Below are positions 1 to 6,185 of a DNA stretch of 6,321 bases, piece by piece. The notes under the pieces were generated by a model that searched no databases, was not told the origin of the DNA, and saw only the letters and a list, made by a program, of their open reading frames with translations. Each line of letters opens with the position of its first letter. Position 1 is the first letter of the stretch. Source of the DNA: Clostridia bacterium (lineage in GTDB: Bacteria; Bacillota; DSM-521; Neomoorellales; Neomoorellaceae). A program made the position numbers and the translations under genes. The stretch spans positions 1-6,321 of the forward strand of contig JAAYGJ010000219.1 of the NCBI GenBank assembly GCA_012727745.1. Direction: 5' to 3'.

Positions 1-184
1 ACCAAATTGTCAACTCATAGCCGATAAATGAATAGTGCCACACTGTCCCGGCAGCCATCGTCAAAACGCTGAGTAGAGCCAACAATGGCCCACCAATAAA
101 GGCAATTTGGCGTAACCGTCCAGGCAATATGTATACAGCAAGGGCAGCAATTATTAAAATTAGGGCGGGATGAAAACTAGTCAT
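1..184 (-). CDS. Third NuoL/MrpD-like antiporter subunit, N-terminal part only (cut by window edge)
   Basis: An open frame starts at ATG 184-182 and continues without a stop to the left edge, giving 61 visible residues that begin MTSFHPALILIIAALAVYIL. Two hydrophobic helices (about residues 7-20 and 27-47) flank a short basic loop (PGRLRQ, 21-26), followed by a polar stretch ending YELTIW. This is the layout at the N-terminus of NuoL/MrpD-type proton-conducting subunits: two helices, then a periplasmic strand before the conserved core. The start lies 6 nt past the stop of the upstream gene and is preceded by AAAGGTGA (about 10 nt spacing), which overlaps that gene's last codons. Gene context and hydropathy support a third antiporter-like subunit of the same complex. 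The diagnostic Glu, Lys and His motifs would lie beyond the window, so the family call rests on partial evidence. Confidence 0.7.
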   Translation of the reverse strand, partial: MTSFHPALILIIAALAVYILPGRLRQIAFIGGPLLALLSVLTMAAGTVWHYSFIGYELTIW

Positions 185-190
185 AGGTTC

Positions 191-421
191 TCAATCACCT
201 TTTTCATAGTATTGATCGTCGCGATAAAGAAATTCTTTTCCTACCCACTTTGGTAGCAAAACAAGGACAATGCAACCTAAAAAGCCAATTATGATATAAA
301 ATCCGGGCACATGATGCCACCAGGCTACACCCGCTTCATGGTGTCCGCCACTGGCTATTATACTAAGAGCAAGGGTAACAATAAATATTGCAGCTATTAC
401 TGCTATCAGCCACTTCTTCAA
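191..421 (-). CDS. Small two-helix membrane protein of the antiporter operon, unknown function
   Basis: This is a 76-residue protein with two predicted membrane helices (about residues 4-23 and 41-58). They are joined by a loop rich in His and Trp (GGHHEAGVAWWHH, 25-37) and followed by a charged tail with Arg, Asp, Tyr and Lys. The start is TTG (421-419), only 2 nt after the stop of the upstream antiporter gene. A G-rich ribosome binding site (430-438, GGAGG type) precedes it, and there is no internal ATG, so TTG is the only credible start. I do not recognise a named family. Similar short proteins with a WW/H-PGFY-GFLGC pattern are, from memory, found beside MnhD-like genes in other anaerobes. 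Its place between two antiporter subunits suggests a structural or accessory subunit, perhaps analogous to linker subunits such as MbhI; that role is speculation. Confidence 0.75.
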   Translation of the reverse strand: MKKWLIAVIAAIFIVTLALSIIASGGHHEAGVAWWHHVPGFYIIIGFLGCIVLVLLPKWVGKEFLYRDDQYYEKGD

Positions 422-423
422 AT

Positions 424-1938
424 TTATAACCCCCCTCCGCTTAAACCTGAGCTAGCAGCAAAAACGCTGTTTACTGCCTGAATGGCCAGGTCGTAGAAGT
501 TTAAGCCAAAGTTAGGGCTAATACCCAGAATAAATGAAACTGCCGCGGTAATCAATAAGGGGTATAAAAGCGAAGGCTTCGCTTCGTGATAACTTAACTC
601 TTTTTCACTACTGCCGAAATAAGCGGTGTAGACGATTGGGAAGAAGTAGCCGGTAGTTAATAGGGCGCTTAGTACAAGAATAGCTATAAACACCGGTTGT
701 CCGGCTTGCAGGGCGCCGAACCCCAGGTTCCATTTGCTTACAAAACCAACCCAAAACGGCGTCCCTACAATAGCTATCGATCCTATAGTAAAGGCAGCCA
801 TAGTCAGCGGCATCTGGCGACCAATACCTTTCATTTCGCTAACGTTTTCTTTGTGGGTGGTGGCATAAATTGCCCCGGCACAGAAAAAGAGAGTAATCTT
901 CATGAAGGCATGGGCTACGATGTGAAATATTGCGCCAAGAAAAGCTAATGGCGAAGCTATAGCCGTGCCCAGAACTACGTACGATAGCTGGCCTACAGTC
1001 GAATACGCTAACCGCCGCTTGAGGCCGTCCTCGGAAAGGGCTCGCAAAGAAGCGACAATGATCGTTATGGAGGCTAGCCAGGCTAACAGGGGACCCATCC
1101 CAATGTCTTTGATTAAAGCCGGACCAAAAACAAAGCCGGCTACTCTTACAAACCCAAAAGCACCTGCTTTAACAACAGCTACAGCATGGAGCAGGGCACT
1201 TACCGGGGTAGGCGCAACCATAGCGGTTGGCAGCCAATCGTGCAAAGGCATAACTGCAGCTTTGACACCGAAGCCCAGAACAAATAACACAAAAAGAACC
1301 TGAAGCACAGCCACCGGAGCTTTCCCAGCCAGGAAACCTCCAGCTGTAAACCCGGCTCCTGGTGCTACAATCATAGTCCAGATAATTGCCACCAGTAATA
1401 ACTGCCCCGCGGCAAGGGTATAAACCAGGTATTTGTGCCCGCCGTCAATAGCTTCTTTTGTACGGGCGTGGAATACAAGTGGATAGGTAGCCAAAGTTAA
1501 TATTTCATAAAAGATGAAGAGGGTTAGTAAGTTGGCTGAGAGGGCAATACCAATAGCTGATGACAGGGCAACAGCAAAACATGCATAATAACCGGTCTCA
1601 TGCCCGTATTTTAAAGCCCGCATATAGCCGATATTGTATACTGATGTTGCTATCCATAAGAATGAAGACAACAAGGCAAATACCAGTCCGCAGGCATCGG
1701 CACGCAGATGCAACGCTATCCCCGGCGCTAGGGTCAAGGGGGTCGTCTCGATTATTTGCCCGGCCAGTACCGCAGGCATCATTGATAGTATAATAGCAAA
1801 CTTACCAACAGCCGCCAGTAAAGTAGCAGCCTCCCGTATATTATGGCGCCGGTCGTTGGCAAGGATTACAATTGCCGCCACCAGTGATATTAATACCGCC
1901 CAGAGCGGCCGATTAGCCAGAAAAAATTCAGTAGTCAT
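424..1938 (-). CDS. Second proton-conducting antiporter subunit (NuoL/MrpA-core/MrpD family)
   Basis: A 504-residue polytopic membrane protein of the proton-antiporter family (PF00361 type), with about 14 helices. It would form a proton path in the antiporter complex. Family hallmarks are visible: the helix-5 Glu (E145 in FIFYEILTLATYP), Lys 226 before PLHDWLP (231-237), PTPVSALLHAVAVVKAG (243-259) with H251 and K257, HIVAHAFMK (339-347) with K347, and a C-terminal-half Lys (K402 in VSKW). The LLHA..VKAG and HAFMK patterns look more like NuoL/MrpA core than the neighbouring MrpD, so it may replace the missing N-terminal part of MrpA. The chosen start is ATG 1938-1936, which shares one base with the mrpD stop (TAATG). 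The longer reading from GTG 1953 has no ribosome binding site. It ends two bases before the small membrane protein gene. Confidence 0.9.
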   Translation of the reverse strand: MTTEFFLANRPLWAVLISLVAAIVILANDRRHNIREAATLLAAVGKFAIILSMMPAVLAGQIIETTPLTLAPGIALHLRADACGLVFALLSSFLWIATSVYNIGYMRALKYGHETGYYACFAVALSSAIGIALSANLLTLFIFYEILTLATYPLVFHARTKEAIDGGHKYLVYTLAAGQLLLVAIIWTMIVAPGAGFTAGGFLAGKAPVAVLQVLFVLFVLGFGVKAAVMPLHDWLPTAMVAPTPVSALLHAVAVVKAGAFGFVRVAGFVFGPALIKDIGMGPLLAWLASITIIVASLRALSEDGLKRRLAYSTVGQLSYVVLGTAIASPLAFLGAIFHIVAHAFMKITLFFCAGAIYATTHKENVSEMKGIGRQMPLTMAAFTIGSIAIVGTPFWVGFVSKWNLGFGALQAGQPVFIAILVLSALLTTGYFFPIVYTAYFGSSEKELSYHEAKPSLLYPLLITAAVSFILGISPNFGLNFYDLAIQAVNSVFAASSGLSGGGL

Positions 1939-3437
1939 TATGGCATCCCCCACGGAAGTGCAAACTGAATTACGTCTGCAATAATTTTTTCACTCAGAAC
2001 GCCCAGAGTCAGGACGCCAATACCTAGCAGAATAATAGGCATCAGCATTGAAGCCGGTAATTCCCACCTGCGGGCCATTACGCTGTTCTCCTGCTCCAGC
2101 TTAACTGCCTCGCCCTGAGCCGGCTGGTGCAAATAGGCATACTCTATTACTCGGAAGAAATAGATGGCTGTTAATAGGCTGCTGGCAACTAATACTGCCA
2201 CATAACCCCAAGCACCGGCCTCAACTGACCCCATAACCAAATACATCTTGCTGAAAAATCCCGCTGTCGGCGGCAGTCCTATCATTGATAAGGCCGCAAC
2301 AACAAATACTGCCATCGTCCAGGGCATTTTTCGGCACATTTTGGCAAACTGGGTAATATCCCTGATACCTGTCTTCCAGGCGATACTTCCGGCTATCAAG
2401 AAGAGGCAGCCCTTGGTAACTGCATGGTTTAAGATGTGCAGCAAGGCACCGTATATGCCATAAGTGTTACCCAGCGCAACACCTAGAGCGATATAACACA
2501 TCTGGGCTACACTGGAGTAAGCCAGCATCCGCCATAAATCGTTTTGAGCTATCGCCATTATGGAACCAAAAATAATACCGGCAGCAGCCATCCAGCCCAC
2601 CATGTTCAGAGCAATAATAGCCGTTCCGGTATCTTTTAGTACAAAGAAGCAAATACGATAGATGGCATAGGCACTTACCTTAGCCATTACCGCAGCAATA
2701 AAACCAGTAACCGGTGCCGGTGCTGAGGAGTAAGCATCAGGCAACCAGCCATGTAATGGGAATAGTGCCATTTTAATTCCCAATCCAATGACTATTAAAA
2801 CTGTAGCAATAACTAATGCTGTAGGAGCATCCACCGCTGGCAGCAATTCTGCCAGATCCGCCATATTTAACGAGCCGGTAAGAGCATATAGATAGCCAAT
2901 ACCCAGCAGATACAAGCAAGCAGCAGCTGTTCCAATTAACAGGTAACGATAACCTGCCACAGTTGCCCTACTGCCTCCAAAGGCAATTAATGCATAGGCA
3001 GCTAAGGATGATATCTCTAAAAATACATATAGATTAAATACGTCTCCGGTAACAACCATCCCTAAAAGGCCTGCTACGCATAAAAGATAAAGGGTATAAA
3101 AGTATGTATTTTCCCTGGCCGGTTTGGTCGCCAGGTGCGGTACAGCGTAAATCAATACCAGCAAGCCGATAAAAGAAACCAGAGTAGCTAACCCACCTGA
3201 AAGGGGGTCAATTACATATTCTATGCCCCAGGGCGGCGCCCAACCTCCAAAATAGTAGTGCCAGGAGCCTTCTGCCAGGGCGTGCTGTAAAGCACCTAAT
3301 GAACTTATAAAAGCTACTAGCAGTGCCGCCGCAGCCGAAAGCTGAGCCAGGACAATTGATATGCGTCCTAATACTGGCGTTATCACAGCAACTGCCAAGG
3401 GTATAATGACAATTAGTGCAGGATAATTAGCTGTCAC
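1938..3437 (-). CDS. mrpD: Mrp-type Na+/H+ antiporter subunit D (MrpD/MnhD/MbhH)
   Basis: A 499-residue polytopic membrane protein, close to the usual MrpD length. It forms a proton channel homologous to NuoN/NuoM of complex I. Key residues are in place: E141 in YVFLEISSLAAYALIAFGG (137-155), K222 in GLGIKMALFPLHGWLPDAY, PAPVTGFIAAVMAKVSAYA with K253, LHILNHAVTKG with K342, and GLPPTAGFFSK with K397. The E141/K222 pair sits where MrpD of Bacillus has its essential Glu and Lys. Translation starts at GTG 3437-3435, inside the end of mrpC (11 nt overlap), with a strong AAAGGAG site 7 nt upstream. That site and the good N-terminal fit make GTG convincing. The stop overlaps the start of the next antiporter gene by one base, so the two products are probably made in coupled amounts. 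Confidence 0.96.
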   Translation of the reverse strand: MTANYPALIVIIPLAVAVITPVLGRISIVLAQLSAAAALLVAFISSLGALQHALAEGSWHYYFGGWAPPWGIEYVIDPLSGGLATLVSFIGLLVLIYAVPHLATKPARENTYFYTLYLLCVAGLLGMVVTGDVFNLYVFLEISSLAAYALIAFGGSRATVAGYRYLLIGTAAACLYLLGIGYLYALTGSLNMADLAELLPAVDAPTALVIATVLIVIGLGIKMALFPLHGWLPDAYSSAPAPVTGFIAAVMAKVSAYAIYRICFFVLKDTGTAIIALNMVGWMAAAGIIFGSIMAIAQNDLWRMLAYSSVAQMCYIALGVALGNTYGIYGALLHILNHAVTKGCLFLIAGSIAWKTGIRDITQFAKMCRKMPWTMAVFVVAALSMIGLPPTAGFFSKMYLVMGSVEAGAWGYVAVLVASSLLTAIYFFRVIEYAYLHQPAQGEAVKLEQENSVMARRWELPASMLMPIILLGIGVLTLGVLSEKIIADVIQFALPWGMP

Positions 3438-3801
3438 TGCGCATCTCCTTTAACACATCAGTTTCTTCAAGAGTGCCATACCGATTATAAATCCGGTACA
3501 ACAATGCTAAGCCAACACCGGTAGTAGCGACACCTACTACAATGGCTGTAAGCATCAAAGTATGTGGCAGCGGGTTGGCATAAGCTGCCACCGTCCCCAG
3601 TTCTTCACCAAAAAGAACCGGCACGTTACTGCCTGCCTTTTGACCTAGGTTAAGATAAAATATAATAATAGCTACTGAGATAACATTTAGGGCCATCAGT
3701 TTTTTTAGCAGGTTTTCAGTAGCAATTATGCCATAAAAACCCACCAGCATTAATATGGAAATCAGCCAATAATTGACATAACCTGTAGCGGTGGTTAACA
3801 T
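3427..3801 (-). CDS. mrpC: Mrp-type Na+/H+ antiporter subunit C (NuoK-like, MnhC/MbhG)
   Basis: A small 124-residue membrane protein homologous to NuoK of complex I, with three helices (about residues 11-27, 36-52 and 78-102). The recognisable core is NLLKKLMALNVISVAIIIF (30-48), a soluble loop, then YANPLPHTLMLTAIVVGVAT (74-93), ending in a charged tail (LEETDVLKE). It packs between the small subunits and MrpD and should line the junction of the ion paths. I chose ATG 3801-3799, 4 nt after the mrpB stop, with GGAAGGGAAG upstream (3811-3820). A longer reading from TTG 3822 would overlap mrpB by 17 nt and lacks its own ribosome binding site. The YANPLPH loop and charged tail are closer to Mbh-type than to classical Bacillus MrpC sequences, judged from memory. 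Confidence 0.93.
   Translation of the reverse strand: MLTTATGYVNYWLISILMLVGFYGIIATENLLKKLMALNVISVAIIIFYLNLGQKAGSNVPVLFGEELGTVAAYANPLPHTLMLTAIVVGVATTGVGLALLYRIYNRYGTLEETDVLKEMRSDS
3445..3451 (-). promoter_or_regulatory. Ribosome binding site of mrpD, fixes the GTG start
   Basis: On the minus strand AAAGGAG lies 7 nt before GTG 3437-3435, inside the 3' end of mrpC. It is one of the strongest sites in the window and supports initiation at GTG within the overlap. Confidence 0.85.
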
Positions 3802-3805
3802 AATC

Positions 3806-4234
3806 CTACTCTTCCCTTCCAATTAACAAATTGAAAATGACAATGAAAGTCCCTGCAACCCCCAGAGTAACCCCGGTTTCAATGCCTAACGTACCCAAAG
3901 CACGTACCTCGGGTTCAATCCCCCGAAATGGAAGCACGCCATAGTCCAGGTAATTACCACCCCAAATCATTGCCGCTATCCCAATGCCGGCATAAATAAA
4001 AGTCCCGATACTGGCCACGAGAACAGCCGTTTGTTTCGATACACCCCAGGTTACGCTATCGCCCTGCACCATATTTACCATAATTATACTGGCGCCAAGA
4101 ACTACGCCCGCCTGGAACCCGCCGCCGGGACTGTAATGACCGTGGACTAGAGCATATACTCCATAAATAAGATAAAATGGGACAAGCAAACGAATTGTTG
4201 TATCAAGGATAAGGCTCCCATAACGCTGACGCAT
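3806..4234 (-). CDS. mrpB: Mrp-type Na+/H+ antiporter subunit B (MnhB/MbhF)
   Basis: A 142-residue membrane protein, normal size for the MrpB family (PF04039). It has four likely helices (about 13-31, 39-57, 68-91 and 115-137). The family signature HGHYSPGGGFQAGV occupies residues 31-44, and a second conserved block, GIETGVTLGVAGTFIVIFN, residues 117-135, forms the last helix. MrpB contributes to the small-subunit membrane block thought to carry the cation path. The gene begins at ATG 4234, 17 nt after the mbhE-like stop, with GGAAGGGA about 6 nt before the start. It ends 4 nt before the mrpC start. No oddities were seen. Confidence 0.95.
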   Translation of the reverse strand: MRQRYGSLILDTTIRLLVPFYLIYGVYALVHGHYSPGGGFQAGVVLGASIIMVNMVQGDSVTWGVSKQTAVLVASIGTFIYAGIGIAAMIWGGNYLDYGVLPFRGIEPEVRALGTLGIETGVTLGVAGTFIVIFNLLIGREE

Positions 4235-4251
4235 ACAATATCCCTTCCAAT

Positions 4252-4533
4252 TTATCTTTTTGGTTTTCTTCGAGACTCAATTATTAACAGGCAGGCTAGC
4301 CCGGCAGTAAAAATCACCGTAGTTTCACCCAAAGTATCATAACCCCTATAATCGGCCAAAACTGCAGTAACCATATTGAGGGCGCCTGTCTCTTTGTAGC
4401 CCATTTCAATATAACGCGGTGACACATGCGTCGATGGCGGAGAATTCAAATCGCTGGTAGGAGCCAGGTCTAACGACGCAAAAACGAATAAAAATGACAG
4501 CAAGAACAAGACAGCAATTGTAACCTTTTTCAT
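4252..4533 (-). CDS. MbhE-like subunit, equivalent of the C-terminal end of MrpA
   Basis: A 93-residue protein with an N-terminal membrane helix (about 5-20), a polar outer segment with a Pro/Ser-rich stretch, and a second helix (about 70-85) ending in a basic tail. The decisive block is ALNMVTAVLADYRGYDTLGE, about residues 51-70 from the chosen start. It is the conserved N-V-T-x(3)-DxRGxDTLGE motif found near the C-terminus of MrpA and in the separate MbhE subunit of archaeal membrane hydrogenases. It begins at ATG 4533-4531, which shares one base with the preceding stop (TGATG); reading from TTG 4536 would add just one residue. As a free-standing gene this marks the split-MrpA layout. Some annotation systems would label it MnhB- or MrpB-like. 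Confidence 0.88.
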   Translation of the reverse strand: MKKVTIAVLFLLSFLFVFASLDLAPTSDLNSPPSTHVSPRYIEMGYKETGALNMVTAVLADYRGYDTLGETTVIFTAGLACLLIIESRRKPKR

Positions 4534-4769
4534 CAAGACGTCCCTCTCTTAGTCCGGTATATCACGGTTACGTAAAATATAGTTGTAAGGCCGCCTATAA
4601 CTATCTCTGTAAAAGCAACATCTACAGCCATCATCAATGTGTAGAGCAACGCGGCGAAAAAACTGAAAAACCCAAAAGCAATTACAGCTACCAACAGATC
4701 GCGCGTCACAAAAGCAGTAGCTGCGGAGGCAATTAATAATACAAGGAAAAACAACTGGAGGTATCCCAT
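4533..4769 (-). CDS. MbhD-like DUF4040 subunit, equivalent of an inner C-terminal segment of MrpA
   Basis: A 78-residue protein with three hydrophobic helices (about 4-20, 25-46 and 52-70). The C-terminal block DVAFTEIVIGGLTTIFYVTV (50-69) matches the conserved D-x-A-x-T-E-x(2)-x-G pattern of the MbhD/DUF4040 domain (PF13244 type) that is normally fused inside MrpA. The acidic residues D50 and E55 lie in or next to the membrane and are candidates for the ion path. The gene starts at ATG 4769, 5 nt after the mrpG stop, with GAGGGGAGGG about 9 nt upstream. It overlaps the next gene by one base. Together the two small genes replace the C-terminal portion of a full-length MrpA. Confidence 0.9.
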   Translation of the reverse strand: MGYLQLFFLVLLIASAATAFVTRDLLVAVIAFGFFSFFAALLYTLMMAVDVAFTEIVIGGLTTIFYVTVIYRTKRGTS

Positions 4770-4774
4770 TAAGC

Positions 4775-5071
4775 CTAACCCTCCCCTCGCGGTTTAAGAC
4801 CGGCTCGGTAGGCAGCGCGGAATAAAGTATGGGTCGCCGTCGGGTTTGCTAACAAAATAAACATGGCGATTATTAATATTTTAAGACTTGTCAGGTTCAA
4901 CCCCTGATAGACCATCAGACCAGCCAGGGTCAGTAAAAGACCCAGGGTATCACACAAACCGGCAGCATGGAGCCGTGTATAAAAATCAGGAAGGCGCACT
5001 AAGCCTATAGCTCCTACTATTAAAAAGAATATCCCTGCTGTCACCAAAAACCCGGCAATAATGTTAGCCAT
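4775..5071 (-). CDS. mrpG: Mrp-type Na+/H+ antiporter subunit G (MnhG/PhaG/MbhC)
   Basis: A 98-residue membrane protein with three helices. It carries the family block VGAIGLVRLPDFYTRLHAAG (about residues 19-38), followed by CDTLGLLLTLAGL and the NPTATHTLFRAAY segment typical of MnhG/PhaG. MrpG is one of the small subunits needed for assembly and cation transport in the complex. I start it at ATG 5071-5069, which overlaps the end of mrpF by 8 nt and has AAAGGAAAGG (5080-5089) 8 nt upstream. The longest reading frame would begin at TTG 5092, inside mrpF, with no ribosome binding site, adding only seven polar residues. It ends 5 nt before the MbhD-like gene. Confidence 0.95.
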   Translation of the reverse strand: MANIIAGFLVTAGIFFLIVGAIGLVRLPDFYTRLHAAGLCDTLGLLLTLAGLMVYQGLNLTSLKILIIAMFILLANPTATHTLFRAAYRAGLKPRGEG

Positions 5072-5336
5072 GGAAGTCGCCTTTCCTTTCAAAGTATTTT
5101 GCTAAAATTAGATAGCTAATAACACCTAGCGCCGCATAAGCTATGGCAAGATCTACTAACATGTCTATCCGGTCATTAAGAGCAGCAAAAAGTAGCAAGA
5201 CCAGAATTGCATCAATACCTAAAACCCCCAGGCCGATTATGCGGTCAAAAATCGTTGGCCCGCGGAAAACGCGATAAAGTACAATAAGCATTTTTAGCGC
5301 TATAACAGCAATAGATATAAGGAAAAAATAATACAT
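5064..5336 (-). CDS. mrpF: Mrp-type Na+/H+ antiporter subunit F (MnhF/PhaF/MbhB)
   Basis: A 90-residue protein with three membrane helices (about 2-21, 33-53 and 58-80), the usual size for this family (PF04066). The hallmark VFRGPTIFDRIIGLG lies at residues 23-37, followed by an in-membrane Asp (D42). The last helix begins LVDLAIAYAALG (60-71), another conserved family block. MrpF belongs to the small-subunit block of the antiporter; in Bacillus it has been linked to bile salt efflux as well as Na+ resistance. Start ATG 5336-5334 is preceded by TAAGGAG (5346-5352) with 9 nt spacing, and lies 26 nt after the mrpE stop. It is the only internal gap in the operon longer than 20 nt. Confidence 0.95.
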   Translation of the reverse strand: MYYFFLISIAVIALKMLIVLYRVFRGPTIFDRIIGLGVLGIDAILVLLLFAALNDRIDMLVDLAIAYAALGVISYLILAKYFERKGDFHG

Positions 5337-5362
5337 ATTTATGGGCTCCTTATCATCTTAGC

Positions 5363-5938
5363 TTAAACCCGTTCAGGTTTTACATCGCTCTTAGTAAAAA
5401 CCCAAGCTACCTTTAAAGGCATCTCACCCTCGCCTTCTTCCGGGGCAAGAGACTGGGCTGCACCGTCATGAAGAGCATGGACTAGATATTCATCGCCATC
5501 AATTTCTACAGTAATAGTACCGGGGGTAAGGGTAATGGAATTGGCTAGGGTAAGGTGGGCAACAGGACCTGGTAATTTCCGGCGAAATTTTACCAGTTGG
5601 GGTTGGATCGGCAAGTTGGGGTTCAAAATAATTTTGGCAACATCTATATTGGAGAGCACTATCTGCCATAACAGCCAGGGAAAATAGGCTAAAAGTTTGA
5701 GCCAGGGTAAATTGTACACTGAACCTTTGCGTCCACCACCCAGTGGCACCATTAATAGAGGGCGGGTGATTAGAGCTACTACTACAGAAGTAATAAGTCC
5801 AATAGTCACATATTTGACTTCAAACTTACCTGAAAGCACCAGCCAGAAGCCAAAAAGCACAAGAGTCAAAATCACAAAAGAAGCCGTCTCTGAACCGGCC
5901 TTGTTTTTATTCACAGCCGGTACACTTTGCTTGTCCAA
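5363..5938 (-). CDS. mrpE: Mrp-type Na+/H+ antiporter subunit E (MnhE/MbhA), first gene of the operon
   Basis: A 191-residue protein, somewhat longer than the roughly 160 residues usual for MrpE (PF01899). After a polar 20-residue N-terminus come two close hydrophobic helices (about 21-36 and 41-58), another membrane-associated segment (about 76-104), and a soluble domain. That domain carries the family signature LANSITLTPGTITVEIDGDE (131-150), followed by YLVHAL. A short acidic insert (EEGEGE, 167-172) precedes the C-terminal VAWVFTKSD segment. The start is TTG 5938-5936: a near-perfect GAGGTGA site (5946-5952) lies 7 nt upstream, and the first internal Met is at residue 63, inside the fold. 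Being first, it follows the operon promoter and leader. The subunit aids assembly and function of the complex at the cytoplasmic face. Confidence 0.94.
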   Translation of the reverse strand: MDKQSVPAVNKNKAGSETASFVILTLVLFGFWLVLSGKFEVKYVTIGLITSVVVALITRPLLMVPLGGGRKGSVYNLPWLKLLAYFPWLLWQIVLSNIDVAKIILNPNLPIQPQLVKFRRKLPGPVAHLTLANSITLTPGTITVEIDGDEYLVHALHDGAAQSLAPEEGEGEMPLKVAWVFTKSDVKPERV

Positions 5939-5945
5939 TTAAAAT

Positions 5946-5952
5946 TCACCTC
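5946..5952 (-). promoter_or_regulatory. Ribosome binding site of mrpE, fixes the TTG start
   Basis: On the minus strand the sequence reads GAGGTGA, 7 nt before TTG 5938-5936. It is close to the anti-16S consensus, and no alternative ATG is in frame nearby, so it settles the unusual start codon. Confidence 0.85.
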
Positions 5953-6155
5953 AGCAGCAAACAAAATATTTTACGTCATCGAAAGCCCCTTAAATTTAGG
6001 TTAAAACTAATTATCTTTTCGTCAACAGCGCAAAAAGAGTCTATATGTTTTATACGCCCAGGGGTTCAGAAATTAAAACTCCCAGTACTTAACTTAAATC
6101 GAGTAATTAATATATTCGCTATCTATTAAAAAAATCCTACCTAAATATAAAATTA

Positions 6156-6185
6156 TTTATAAAATACATTATGTTGATCTGGCAA
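6156..6185 (-). promoter_or_regulatory. Candidate sigma-A promoter of the antiporter operon
   Basis: On the minus strand TTGCCA (6185-6180; five of six matches to TTGACA) is followed after 18 nt by TATAAA (6161-6156; five of six matches to TATAAT), in an AT-rich setting. Transcription would begin near 6150, giving a leader of about 210 nt before mrpE. Since the surroundings are AT-rich, chance TATA-like hexamers are common, so this is a prediction from consensus only. A second, poorer candidate is TTGACG (6025-6020) with TAACCT (6003-5998) at 16 nt spacing. Confidence 0.4.

Noticed and set aside
697..948. Plus-strand open frame of 83 codons
   Set aside because: Lies wholly opposite the second antiporter gene. 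It has a Pro/Arg/Ser-rich composition, no ribosome binding site and no recognisable family; it is the antisense shadow of a strongly supported gene.
965..1303. Plus-strand open frame of 112 codons
   Set aside because: Also antisense to the second antiporter gene. Its low-complexity Ala/Thr/Pro composition is what the reverse of a hydrophobic membrane protein gives.
1560..1984. Two overlapping plus-strand open frames (77 and 116 codons)
   Set aside because: Antisense to the second antiporter gene and the mrpD end, overlapping each other in different frames, with no family features.
2248..2652. Short open frames inside mrpD (plus 2248-2463, minus 2467-2652)
   Set aside because: Out-of-frame shadows within a gene whose family motifs run unbroken through the same region; no sign of a frameshift.
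424..5938. Complex I (nuo) operon as an alternative reading
   Set aside because: The NuoL/N/K-like proteins occur with MrpE, F, G and B and the MbhD/MbhE pieces, which complex I lacks, and no peripheral-arm gene is visible in the window.
5697..5942. Plus-strand open frame of 81 codons
   Set aside because: Antisense to the N-terminal half of mrpE, with no ribosome binding site or known domain.
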